Source of the DNA: Erysipelotrichaceae bacterium
GTDB taxonomy: Bacteria; Bacillota_I; Bacilli_A; Erysipelotrichales; Erysipelotrichaceae
DNA length: 11,658 nucleotides
Assembly (NCBI GenBank): GCA_030533035.1
Contig: JAUNJW010000035.1
Span: forward strand, 1 to 11,658
Direction of reading: 5' to 3'
How positions within the stretch are numbered: the stretch's first letter is position 1; each line of letters begins with the position of its first letter. Under the pieces are notes generated by a model. It saw only the letters and a list, made by a program, of their open reading frames with translations, was not told the DNA's origin and did no database searches. Shown here one piece after another: positions 1-5,717 of this stretch. Position numbers and translations under genes: made by a program.

Positions 1-57
1 CTTTCCAGAGTGCAGGAAGCCTTCGCAAGACTGAAACAATACGCTGTCAAAGATTAA
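1..57 (+). CDS. C-terminal end of an unidentified protein (partial)
   Basis: The window opens inside an open reading frame that ends with TAA at 55-57. Only 18 residues are visible, starting LSRVQEAFARLKQYAVKD. This is an amphipathic helix of the kind that ends many PLP-dependent aminotransferases and other soluble enzymes, but it is too short to assign. That it is a real coding end is supported by the good Rho-independent terminator that starts 7 nt after the stop codon and by the lack of any competing frame. Function is unknown from this window. Confidence 0.6.
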   Translation, partial: LSRVQEAFARLKQYAVKD

Positions 58-63
58 CAGATG

Positions 64-93
64 AACCTGTCCCGCAAGCGGACAGGTTTTTTT
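64..93 (+). terminator. Rho-independent terminator of the upstream + strand gene
   Basis: A 9-bp perfect stem (AACCTGTCC at 64-72 with GGACAGGTT at 80-88) closes a 7-nt loop and runs into a seven-T tract at 87-93. It lies just after the stop codon at 55-57. Confidence 0.9.
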
Positions 94-101
94 GCGCACT
101 A

Positions 102-131
102 GAAAAGACGGCAGCGCATGCCGCCGTCTTC
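102..131 (-). terminator. Rho-independent terminator of the rubrerythrin gene
   Basis: Arms AAGACGGC (105-112) and GCCGTCTT (123-130) form an 8-bp stem with a 10-nt loop. Read on the minus strand the stem is followed by a short T-rich run (TTTTCT). It lies 15 nt beyond the rubrerythrin stop codon, back to back with the + strand terminator at 64-93, so the two convergent units are insulated from each other. Confidence 0.8.
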
Positions 132-145
132 AATTCAGGCTGATC

Positions 146-712
146 TTACTTGAAATATCTTTCGAGCAGGCCCTTGAATGCCTTGCCGTGTCTGGCTTCG
201 TCTCTTGCCATTTCATGGACTGTGTCATGAATCGCGTCGAGGTTGGCAGCCTTGGCTCTCTTGGCCAGGTCGGTCTTGCCTTCAGTTGCGCCGAATTCAG
301 CTTCGACTCTCATTTCGAGGTTCTTCTTTGTGGAATCGGTGACAACTTCGCCGAGCAGTTCAGCGAACTTGGCAGCGTGTTCAGCTTCTTCGTACGCGGC
401 CTTTTCATAATACATGCCGATTTCAGGATAGCCTTCCCTGAACGCAACTCTTGCCATTGCCAGGTACATGCCTACTTCTGAGCATTCGCCTGTGAAGTTG
501 GCTCTCAGGTCTTCAAGAATATCTTCGGAAACGCCCTTGGCGACGCCGACGACATGTTCAGCCGCCCATGTCTGATTTTCTTCAACAGCGACGAATTTGG
601 ACTTGGGCTGTTTGCAGGTCGGGCAGACCCATGTTTCGGGCAGGTCAGCGAATTTTACGCCTTCAGCTTCTTCGTCATAGATGTGACCGCAGATTGTGCA
701 TCTGTACTTCAT
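146..712 (-). CDS. rbr: Reverse rubrerythrin (N-terminal rubredoxin, C-terminal diiron domain)
   Basis: A 188-residue cytoplasmic protein of the rubrerythrin family, which reduces hydrogen peroxide (and, in the reverse type, also oxygen) with electrons from NAD(P)H through a rubredoxin-type partner. Residues 1-45 form a rubredoxin domain with the iron-binding pairs C5-x2-C8 and C30-x2-C33. Residues about 60-188 form a ferritin-like four-helix diiron domain with ligand motifs around E76/E79, E109-x-x-H112 and E172-x-x-H175. The rubredoxin-first order is the reverse of classical rubrerythrin and matches the clostridial RevRbr type. The start is fixed by GGAAGGAG at 721-728, 8 nt upstream of the ATG. 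It has its own promoter (754-782) and terminator (102-131). No PerR-like operator is evident. Family assignment is firm; the exact electron donor is inferred. Confidence 0.95.
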   Translation of the reverse strand: MKYRCTICGHIYDEEAEGVKFADLPETWVCPTCKQPKSKFVAVEENQTWAAEHVVGVAKGVSEDILEDLRANFTGECSEVGMYLAMARVAFREGYPEIGMYYEKAAYEEAEHAAKFAELLGEVVTDSTKKNLEMRVEAEFGATEGKTDLAKRAKAANLDAIHDTVHEMARDEARHGKAFKGLLERYFK

Positions 713-753
713 TATTGTTTCTCCTTCCGGTGCAACCGCACTCTTACAGAACT

Positions 754-782
754 ATTTTATCTTTTTATTGACTTCCTCTCAA
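754..782 (-). promoter_or_regulatory. Probable sigma-A promoter of the rubrerythrin gene
   Basis: On the minus strand, TTGAGA (777-782) is followed after 17 nt by TAAAAT (754-759). The predicted start of transcription is near 747, giving a leader of about 35 nt that holds the ribosome binding site. The promoter lies in the 80-base gap after the ABC-F stop codon. Confidence 0.65.
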
Positions 783-792
783 ACATTTGTGC

Positions 793-2325
793 TCAAATCT
801 GATGAATTCCGTCCCTGTCAAGAACATAGACCTTCCGCGCGGTTTCCTGAATGAACATGCGGTCATGGGAAACACTGATCACACAGCCGCCGAATTCCGA
901 AATCATCTGCCGGATGACCGGTCCTGACAGCGGTGAAAAGTTGCGGGTCGGCTCGTCGAGAAGCAGCACATCGGCTTTATCGAGATTCATTTTCAGCAGC
1001 AGGATCTTCGCCTTCTGCCCGCCTGAGAGATCGCGGATGGCATGTTCCATTTCATCGGTTGTATAGCGCATCGCGCCAAGATACTGCCTGGCCGCTGTCA
1101 CGCTTTCCTTATCCCGCTGCGGGGCCAGGAATTCAACCGGCGTGACATCAAGGTCAAGCAGGTCCTCATAATTCTGGGGCATATAGGCTGCCCTGATATC
1201 ATCTCTTGCCAGAAGCTCTTCCGCGATGATCCTTAACAATGTGGTCTTGCCGCAGCCGTTGGCGCCGGTGATGCATATATGTTCCGGGCCGTAGACCTCC
1301 AGATGGATGTCCTTCGACAGCTGACGGCCGTCCGGGGTTTTCAGCTCATCCAGGTGAAAATCCAGGATCTTCTTGCCGGCGGGAATGCGGCAGTTCTCAC
1401 TGAAGCTGAAGCCGATCGCTTCTTCCTGTTCGGGAATCTCCGTCATGTTTTCACGTTCCCGCTCAAACCGCTTTCCCAGCGACTTGACCGCGTGCATCTT
1501 TTTCTTGAGCAGCCGGCCGGAGTGGGGATCCTGGCGGGAGACGCTGTTGAGCTCATGATTGACCCGCTGCTGGATTCTGCGGTAGCGCTCCATCCTGGCC
1601 GCGTCCGCCCTTCTGTCCCAGACCGCCTGCTGCATCTGCCGCTCAAACTGATCGCTTCTTCGGCTGATGTAGTCCTCATAGCCCATGGCCGCCTGGGTGA
1701 TGCGGCTCTGTGTTTTCCTGTGCAGCAGCTCCATATGGATGATCCGGGTGGCGGCGCGGGAAATCAGCACCTCATCGTGGGAGATGAACAGTACCGCCTG
1801 TTCAGAATGGATGATCAGGTCCTCCAGCCATTCCAGGGTTTCAATATCAAGATCGTTGGAGGGCTCATCCAGCAGTAAAACCGTCGGCTTTGACAGCAGG
1901 ATCCTCGCCATCTGGACCTTGACCTTCTCACCGCCGCTTAAAGTGGCCATCACCTGGTCGGAATAGAAAATATCACCGGGAATATGGATGGAAGCCGCCA
2001 GTCTGCCCAGTTCCTTCGGGCCGCACTCCGTGAACTGCGGTTCTTCCATAAAATATTCATAAATTGTTTTGTCAGCGTCTTCCGGCGGCAGCTGCTGGGG
2101 CAGCCAGCCGGTCTTTTCCTTCTCTTTGAGGCAGATGCCTTCCGCATCCGCGTAATCCTCAATCAGGGCAGGATCGTGGATCCACTTCAGGAGCGTGGAT
2201 TTGCCGTTGCCCTCTTCCCCGATCAAAACAGCCTTGTCCAGGCTGTTGAGTACAAGATCAAAATGATCAGCCAGGACACGTCCGTCCCGTCTGTATGTGA
2301 TCGTCAGATTCTGTATCTTCAGCAT
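793..2325 (-). CDS. ABC-F family ATPase (ribosome-associated, possible antibiotic-resistance type)
   Basis: A 510-residue protein with two ATP-binding cassettes and no membrane segment, which is the ABC-F architecture; such proteins bind the ribosomal E site and act as translation factors or protect against ribosome-targeting antibiotics. Cassette 1: Walker A GEEGNGKS at 36-43, signature LSGGE at 129-133, Walker B VLLLDE at 149-154, NDLD at 157-160, H183. A charged linker (about 203-300) rich in Arg/Gln/Glu is the expected inter-domain arm. Cassette 2: Walker A GANGCGKT at 354-361, LSGGQ at 433-437, Walker B ending D457-E458, H487. After Walker B, cassette 2 reads PTRNFSPLSGP (459-469) instead of the usual PTNHLD. 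A GAGG-type ribosome binding site at 2337-2343 is a rather long 11 nt or so from the ATG. No terminator is evident before rubrerythrin. Which drug, if any, is affected cannot be told from sequence. Confidence 0.9.
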   Translation of the reverse strand: MLKIQNLTITYRRDGRVLADHFDLVLNSLDKAVLIGEEGNGKSTLLKWIHDPALIEDYADAEGICLKEKEKTGWLPQQLPPEDADKTIYEYFMEEPQFTECGPKELGRLAASIHIPGDIFYSDQVMATLSGGEKVKVQMARILLSKPTVLLLDEPSNDLDIETLEWLEDLIIHSEQAVLFISHDEVLISRAATRIIHMELLHRKTQSRITQAAMGYEDYISRRSDQFERQMQQAVWDRRADAARMERYRRIQQRVNHELNSVSRQDPHSGRLLKKKMHAVKSLGKRFERERENMTEIPEQEEAIGFSFSENCRIPAGKKILDFHLDELKTPDGRQLSKDIHLEVYGPEHICITGANGCGKTTLLRIIAEELLARDDIRAAYMPQNYEDLLDLDVTPVEFLAPQRDKESVTAARQYLGAMRYTTDEMEHAIRDLSGGQKAKILLLKMNLDKADVLLLDEPTRNFSPLSGPVIRQMISEFGGCVISVSHDRMFIQETARKVYVLDRDGIHQI

Positions 2326-2456
2326 TGTCTGCGTAACCTCTTTTTTGACACGATAAAAAATGAATTGAAACGATGTATGTCAGAGTGCGTTTTCCAATGC
2401 TTACAGCTTCATCCTATCACTGCGCCGGAATGATTCCGGGCCCTTTCTTCAAGCAG
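2326..2456 (-). other. Long 5' leader of the ABC-F gene with two possible hairpins
   Basis: The promoter at 2457-2485 predicts transcription from about 2450, so some 125 nt precede the ABC-F start codon. The leader holds a perfect 6-bp hairpin (CCGGAA 2425-2430 with TTCCGG 2434-2439). It also holds an imperfect stem (2388-2398 with 2364-2372, two bulges), followed on the minus strand by six Ts (2355-2360), which has the layout of a weak intrinsic terminator. Leaders of this kind control several resistance-type ABC-F genes by drug-induced attenuation. I could not find a convincing leader peptide, so attenuation is only a possibility. Confidence 0.4.
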
Positions 2457-2485
2457 ATTATAGCAACTGTTCTCCCCGTATACAA
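2457..2485 (-). promoter_or_regulatory. Sigma-A promoter with extended -10 for the ABC-F gene
   Basis: On the minus strand, TTGTAT (2480-2485), a 17-nt spacer and a perfect TATAAT (2457-2462) preceded by TGC at 2463-2465, i.e. an extended -10. It lies in the 264-base gap between the ABC-F gene and the divergent membrane-protein gene. Confidence 0.75.
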
Positions 2486-2552
2486 ATGGATTCTGTTTTT
2501 GCCTTTACAGCCACAGGTTGCCGGAACGGGAAATCTGCTGACTTTTAACATA

Positions 2553-2582
2553 TATACAAAAACGGCGGTTTATCAGTATAAT
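2553..2582 (+). promoter_or_regulatory. Probable promoter of the membrane-protein gene, abutting its start codon
   Basis: A perfect TATAAT at 2577-2582 has a partial -35, TATACA (2553-2558), 18 nt upstream. Only 7 nt separate the -10 box from the ATG at 2590, so transcription would begin at or next to the start codon. Confidence 0.5.
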
Positions 2583-2589
2583 TCAGTTT

Positions 2590-3453
2590 ATGAAAGACCT
2601 TCTGCTGAGGATATTCTTTATTATCGTCGACGTGCCGTTCCGGATCATTTTCATACTGATCGCCCTGAGCGCGCTGCTGCTGACCTGTATATGGTTCTTC
2701 CGGATCAGTTCGCTGTTCCTGCTCATACCGATCTGGACCCTGGCCATTTACACGGCGGTGATGACCATCTACTGGATCTGGCTGTTTGTTTCCTCGAACC
2801 GGCTGCAGGAAGAACTGGAAGTCTTCGAGATCATGCAGAAGAAAAGCCTCGGCCTGTGCCTGTCAATGGAGCTGAACCTGATCATGTCCCTCTACTACAC
2901 ATATGTCTCGATCCGCTATCACAACCAGTGGTTCATTGACTCGGCCTTCTTCTATCTCTCGCTGACAGTCGCCCGCTTTGTCATGTTACGAAGCTATCAG
3001 TTTGACAAGCCGTCGCTGTTCCAGCAGTACAAGCTGTACATGATGATCGGCTATCTCATGTTCGCGATGATGACCTGCCTGTTCCTGATGACGGTCATGA
3101 TTGTCAACGAGCATTATGTGGTCCATTATCCGGGCCACTCATTATACGCGATGGCTGCCTTCTCGCTGTACCTGATTGTTTCGGCGGTGAGCGGCTATAT
3201 CGCCCACCGGAAATATCATTCGCCGCTGCTGTCGGGAACGCAGATGATCGCGATGTCCGCCGCCCTGCTCGGTATTCTCTCGCTGCAGACAGCCTTCCTG
3301 CCGATGTTCACCGACAATCTTGAACTGCAGAGAACGCTGAACCTGATCACCGGTTCCGTCGTATTCGGCATCATGATCTTCATGTCGCTGCACATGATCA
3401 TCCGCGGCGGCCGCAAGATGAACTATTACATGACGAAATTCCATATGAACTGA
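2590..3453 (+). CDS. Eight-helix integral membrane protein of unknown function
   Basis: A 287-residue hydrophobic protein that I cannot assign to a named family. Predicted membrane segments lie at about 17-37, 41-67, 89-108, 114-134, 148-172, 184-205, 217-239 and 252-272, with short loops and a basic C-terminus (RGGRKMNYYMTKFHMN). Features that could serve as family markers are SPLLSG at 211-216, LSLQTAF at 230-236 and NLITGS at 251-256. There is no signal peptide, ATP-binding motif or catalytic signature. An in-frame stop at 2539-2541 limits the start: ATG at 2590 is the only standard start before residue 15. It has no ribosome binding site but sits 7 nt after a TATAAT box, so a leaderless mRNA is likely. 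The gene stands alone, with a terminator at 3453-3482. Dense membrane-protein codon pattern and the terminator support that it is real. Confidence 0.85.
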   Translation: MKDLLLRIFFIIVDVPFRIIFILIALSALLLTCIWFFRISSLFLLIPIWTLAIYTAVMTIYWIWLFVSSNRLQEELEVFEIMQKKSLGLCLSMELNLIMSLYYTYVSIRYHNQWFIDSAFFYLSLTVARFVMLRSYQFDKPSLFQQYKLYMMIGYLMFAMMTCLFLMTVMIVNEHYVVHYPGHSLYAMAAFSLYLIVSAVSGYIAHRKYHSPLLSGTQMIAMSAALLGILSLQTAFLPMFTDNLELQRTLNLITGSVVFGIMIFMSLHMIIRGGRKMNYYMTKFHMN

Positions 3454-3482
3454 CCGGGAAAAAGAAAACCCGGTTTTGTTTT
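3453..3482 (+). terminator. Rho-independent terminator of the membrane-protein gene
   Basis: ACCGGG (3453-3458, starting in the stop codon) pairs with CCCGGT (3469-3474) around an A-rich 10-nt loop, followed by a T tract TTTGTTTT to 3482. Its 3' arm is shared with the minus-strand terminator of the HAD gene. Confidence 0.8.
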
Positions 3483-3489
3483 CCGGGTT
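3459..3489 (-). terminator. Rho-independent terminator of the HAD phosphatase gene
   Basis: On the minus strand AACCCGG (3489-3483) pairs with CCGGGTT (3473-3467) around a 9-nt loop, then runs into a T-rich stretch (TTCTTTTT, 3466-3459). It starts 2 nt after the HAD stop codon. Confidence 0.8.
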
Positions 3490-3490
3490 G

Positions 3491-4306
3491 TCAGACAAGA
3501 TTCAGTTCTTCAAGCACCTTTGCCACGCCGTCTTCCTTGCATGGCGGGGCGATGATGTCGGCGACCGACTTGACGTCGTCCTTGCCGTTTTCCATTGCCA
3601 CCGCAATCGCGGCTGGCTTGAGGAACGGCGTATCATTGCCGGCATCGCCGAAGGCAATGACATTTTCCCATTTCAGGTCATACGCCCGCAGCGCCGCTTC
3701 CACGGAAGTGGCTTTTGTGGCTTTGGAGGAGAAGACGTCGAAACCGCCGCGGAAGCTCCAGGCGAACTGGAGATCCGGCACCATGCGCACAAATTCGCGG
3801 ATGGAATGATCGGCGCCGATCATGAAGGTGCCAAGCGGATATCCGTGTTCAATGTGATGGTTTCTGGTCCGGGTGCCGTCAAGCACAGTCAGTTCATAGG
3901 GGGTTCCCTTCTGCACATAGCCTTCCACGAACTTCTCATGGTTGGCATAGGTGACAATGCGGTCCTCAAACTTGAAGCCGAGGCCGACATTGTTTTCAAT
4001 GCTCAGCAGTGTGATGGTATGCATCTGGGCTGCGCTCATCGGATGCTTCTCAATCACGCTGCCGTCTCTTCGGTTGACACAGGCGCCGTTGATTGTGCCG
4101 ATGATGTCCATCGGCAGATCCTCAAACAGGCTCGGCTGGAGGAATGTAAAATGACGGCCGGTGTTGATCATGACTTTCAGACCCTTTGCCATTGCCCTGT
4201 CAAAATCCTCTTTCAGGCGCCGGGAGATCTCATGTTTTCCGCCGGGGATGATGGTTCCGTCGATATCGCAGACGATTAATTTTATTTTTTCTGTTCTGAC
4301 TGTCAT
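3491..4306 (-). CDS. HAD-superfamily phosphatase, Cof-like (subfamily IIB)
   Basis: A 271-residue cytoplasmic hydrolase that probably dephosphorylates a sugar phosphate or similar metabolite. The HAD motifs are all visible: motif I DIDGT at 14-18 (nucleophile D14, acid/base D16), motif II at T49 in INTGR, motif III lysine in the SSKATKAT segment (K195/K198), motif IV GDAGND at 220-225. The alpha/beta cap lies between motifs II and III, as in Cof/YkrA-type enzymes, and the length is typical. An upstream in-frame ATG at 4339 would add 11 residues, but it has no ribosome binding site and lies upstream of the probable promoter. The ATG at 4306 lies 7 nt after an extended TATAAT and gives the usual family N-terminus, so I chose it. 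Substrate cannot be told. Confidence 0.9.
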   Translation of the reverse strand: MTVRTEKIKLIVCDIDGTIIPGGKHEISRRLKEDFDRAMAKGLKVMINTGRHFTFLQPSLFEDLPMDIIGTINGACVNRRDGSVIEKHPMSAAQMHTITLLSIENNVGLGFKFEDRIVTYANHEKFVEGYVQKGTPYELTVLDGTRTRNHHIEHGYPLGTFMIGADHSIREFVRMVPDLQFAWSFRGGFDVFSSKATKATSVEAALRAYDLKWENVIAFGDAGNDTPFLKPAAIAVAMENGKDDVKSVADIIAPPCKEDGVAKVLEELNLV

Positions 4307-4308
4307 CT

Positions 4309-4336
4309 TTGAAATTATATCATATCGTGCTAAAAT
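4309..4336 (+). promoter_or_regulatory. Promoter of tRNA-Arg
   Basis: TTGAAA (4309-4314), 16-nt spacer, TAAAAT (4331-4336) with an extended TGC at 4328-4330. The predicted transcription start near 4343 is 8-9 nt before the mature tRNA. The -35 box overlaps the -10 box of the divergent HAD promoter by one base. Confidence 0.75.
4314..4322 (-). promoter_or_regulatory. Extended -10 promoter of the HAD gene (leaderless candidate)
   Basis: On the minus strand TGATATAAT: a perfect TATAAT (4314-4319) with TG one base upstream (4321-4322). No good -35 is seen. Exactly 7 nt separate the box from the ATG at 4304-4306 and there is no Shine-Dalgarno sequence, so the transcript probably begins at or beside the start codon. 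Confidence 0.6.
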
Positions 4337-4351
4337 CATTACTGCGCAATT

Positions 4352-4428
4352 GTGCTCATAGCTCAGCTGGATAGAGTACTAGCCTCCGAAGCTAGGGGTC
4401 AGGAGTTCGAATCTCCTTGAGCACGCCA
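4352..4428 (+). tRNA. tRNA-Arg (anticodon CCG)
   Basis: A full cloverleaf can be folded by eye. The acceptor stem is GTGCTCA/TGAGCAC (4352-4358 with 4418-4424), 7 bp. The D arm is GCTC...GAGT. The anticodon stem CTAGC/GCTAG (4379-4383, 4391-4395) has loop CTCCGAA. The T arm is AGGAG/CTCCT with loop TTCGAAT. The discriminator is G and the CCA is encoded (4426-4428). The anticodon at 4386-4388 is CCG, which reads the arginine codon CGG. It stands alone between its own promoter and terminator. Confidence 0.97.
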
Positions 4429-4432
4429 TAGG

Positions 4433-4470
4433 AAAACTGCGGGATCAGTGATCTCCGCAGTTTTTTGTTT
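4433..4470 (+). terminator. Terminator after tRNA-Arg, possibly bidirectional
   Basis: AAAACTGCGG (4433-4442) pairs with CCGCAGTTTT (4455-4464), a 10-bp stem, followed by T6 then GTTT. The minus-strand reading ends in GCAGTTTTCC, so it may also stop the dehydrogenase transcript, whose stop codon is 12 nt away and which has no other hairpin. Confidence 0.85.
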
Positions 4471-4481
4471 CTGTGCCGTTT

Positions 4482-5591
4482 TCACTCAAACGGGAATGTG
4501 TAATCCAGGCCGAAGCGGTCGCGCAGTTCAGCCAGTTCTTTCTGGATGGACTCACCGACCGGAACGCCTTTGTCTTTTCTGTCACACCAGGCGAGATATT
4601 CCTTTTCACCGGCCGTGTAGATTCTTTCCGCCCCGGGCGCCTTTTCGGAATTTCTCAGATCCCTGAGAATGCCGCCGGCTGTCGTCCTGAATGTGTCGAG
4701 ACCCATGAAGAATTCCGGATTGATGACAAAGAAGAAATGGCCGAGCCGGTACATTTTATGATTGCCGTTTTCGTCCCTGCCGGACAGTGCCTTCATGTAC
4801 GGTCCGCCGCACAGGGCTGCCGAAAGGATTTCAACGATTGTGGTGAAACCGTAGCCCTTGTAGCCGCCGGTCTCTTCCCCGGCGCCGCCGATCGACAGCA
4901 GCGCGCAGTTTCCTGCCCTCATTTCCTTCAGGATGTCATGGGAATCGGTCATGGTTCCCCCGTCCTTTGTGATGACCAGGTTGGCCGGGGTTTCCTTCCC
5001 CATCCTTTCATAGAATTCTATCTTGCCGTTCTGGACGATGGAGGTCGCGCAGTCAAAGTTGAACGGGAATTCCTCGTCTGTCGGCATCGTGAATGTCAGC
5101 GGGTTGGTGCCCATCATCGGCTCGACGCCGAATGTCGGGGCGACGGACGGCCTGGCGTTGGTTCCGGAAATACCGATCATGCCCGCTTTTTCCGCCATCG
5201 TTGTCCAGTAGCCGGCAATGCCGTAATGGGTGGAGTTGCAGATGGCGCCGCCGGCCATGCCGTACACCTTCGCCTTTTCAATCAGCTTTTCCATCATCTT
5301 ATGGCTGGCCACCATGCCGATGCCGTTGTTGGCGTCCATGACGAGTGTGGTCGGAGTCTCTTTGAGGATATCGATTTTAGTCACCGGCAGCAGCGTGCCG
5401 TTTTCGATACGGTCGAGATAAATCGGTTTGAAACGGTTGCAGCCATGGCTTTCAATGCCACGGCGGTCGGATTCCAGAAGCACATCCGCGCAGATTTTTG
5501 CGTCTTCCTCCGGTACGCCGTACTTCATGAAAACATCAATCATGAAGCTGTTCATCATATCCCACGGCACATAAGGCCTTGTTTCTTCCAT
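4482..5591 (-). CDS. Ldh2/malate dehydrogenase-family NAD(P)-dependent 2-hydroxyacid dehydrogenase
   Basis: A 369-residue enzyme of the LDH2/MDH2 family, which interconverts 2-hydroxyacids and 2-oxoacids (malate, lactate, ureidoglycolate, sulfolactate; some members reduce cyclic imines). It is unrelated to the classical Rossmann malate dehydrogenases. Family motifs visible are RRGIESHG at 43-50 (catalytic-site H49), NSTHYG at 119-124, TNARPSVAP at 144-152, GTNPL at 161-165, DCATS at 180-184 and GYKGYGF at 243-249. Length is typical. An upstream in-frame ATG at 5618 lacks a ribosome binding site, whereas the ATG at 5591 follows GGGGAGGT (5596-5603) at about 5 nt, so I chose it. It is transcribed divergently from the GntR operon; 126 bases lie between. 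No neighbour points to the substrate, so I give no gene symbol. Confidence 0.88.
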   Translation of the reverse strand: MEETRPYVPWDMMNSFMIDVFMKYGVPEEDAKICADVLLESDRRGIESHGCNRFKPIYLDRIENGTLLPVTKIDILKETPTTLVMDANNGIGMVASHKMMEKLIEKAKVYGMAGGAICNSTHYGIAGYWTTMAEKAGMIGISGTNARPSVAPTFGVEPMMGTNPLTFTMPTDEEFPFNFDCATSIVQNGKIEFYERMGKETPANLVITKDGGTMTDSHDILKEMRAGNCALLSIGGAGEETGGYKGYGFTTIVEILSAALCGGPYMKALSGRDENGNHKMYRLGHFFFVINPEFFMGLDTFRTTAGGILRDLRNSEKAPGAERIYTAGEKEYLAWCDRKDKGVPVGESIQKELAELRDRFGLDYTFPFE

Positions 5592-5654
5592 AAATACCTC
5601 CCCAATGCTTTTTTTCATTGTAATACATTTACTGAAAAAATTTGTCTTTACCTA

Positions 5655-5683
5655 TTGACTCGCGGTCAGACAGATAATACACT
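5655..5683 (+). promoter_or_regulatory. Promoter of the GntR-ABC operon
   Basis: TTGACT (5655-5660), 17-nt spacer, TACACT (5678-5683). The predicted start is near 5690, with the GntR ribosome binding site GGAGGT at 5704-5709. The -10 box lies inside the 9-bp repeat array, so a protein bound there would block polymerase. Confidence 0.6.
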
Positions 5684-5700
5684 TAGTACAGTTAATACAG
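5665..5700 (+). repeat. Tandem 9-bp repeats at the operon promoter, probable GntR operator
   Basis: Three head-to-tail copies with exact 9-base period: ATAATACAC (5674-5682), TTAGTACAG (5683-5691), TTAATACAG (5692-5700). A fourth, weaker copy, GTCAGACAG, is at 5665-5673. The consensus is roughly TTARTACAG. The array spans the -10 box and the predicted transcription start, the place expected for autoregulation by the YtrA-type repressor encoded next. Repressor binding here is inferred. Confidence 0.6.
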
Positions 5701-5717
5701 ATTGGAGGTGCCGGTCA

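Noticed and set aside
741..792. PerR-type operator in front of the rubrerythrin gene
   Set aside because: The promoter region is A/T-rich but shows no inverted repeat of the PerR or Fur box kind.
1279..1878. Open frame of 199 codons on the + strand
   Set aside because: It is an antisense shadow of the ABC-F gene; the GC-rich codon pattern on the other strand explains the lack of stops.
2401..2412. Three-codon open frame (Met-Lys-Leu) in the ABC-F leader as a leader peptide
   Set aside because: It has no properly spaced ribosome binding site and is too short to argue for from one sequence.
3476..4279. Open frame of 267 codons on the + strand
   Set aside because: It lies wholly antisense to the HAD phosphatase, whose motifs are unambiguous, and has no ribosome binding site or recognisable domain.
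4337..4339. ATG as the HAD phosphatase start
   Set aside because: It has no ribosome binding site and lies upstream of the extended TATAAT that probably drives the gene; the ATG at 4306 gives the usual N-terminus.
4352..4428. tRNA-Arg as an integration site for a mobile element
   Set aside because: No integrase gene and no repeat of the tRNA 3' end were found in the window; the flanking genes look ordinary.
4473..5717. Long + strand open frame upstream of and continuous with the GntR gene
   Set aside because: It is antisense to the dehydrogenase, its translation is rich in His, Cys and Arg with no family likeness, and the GntR ribosome binding site and motifs start at 5718.
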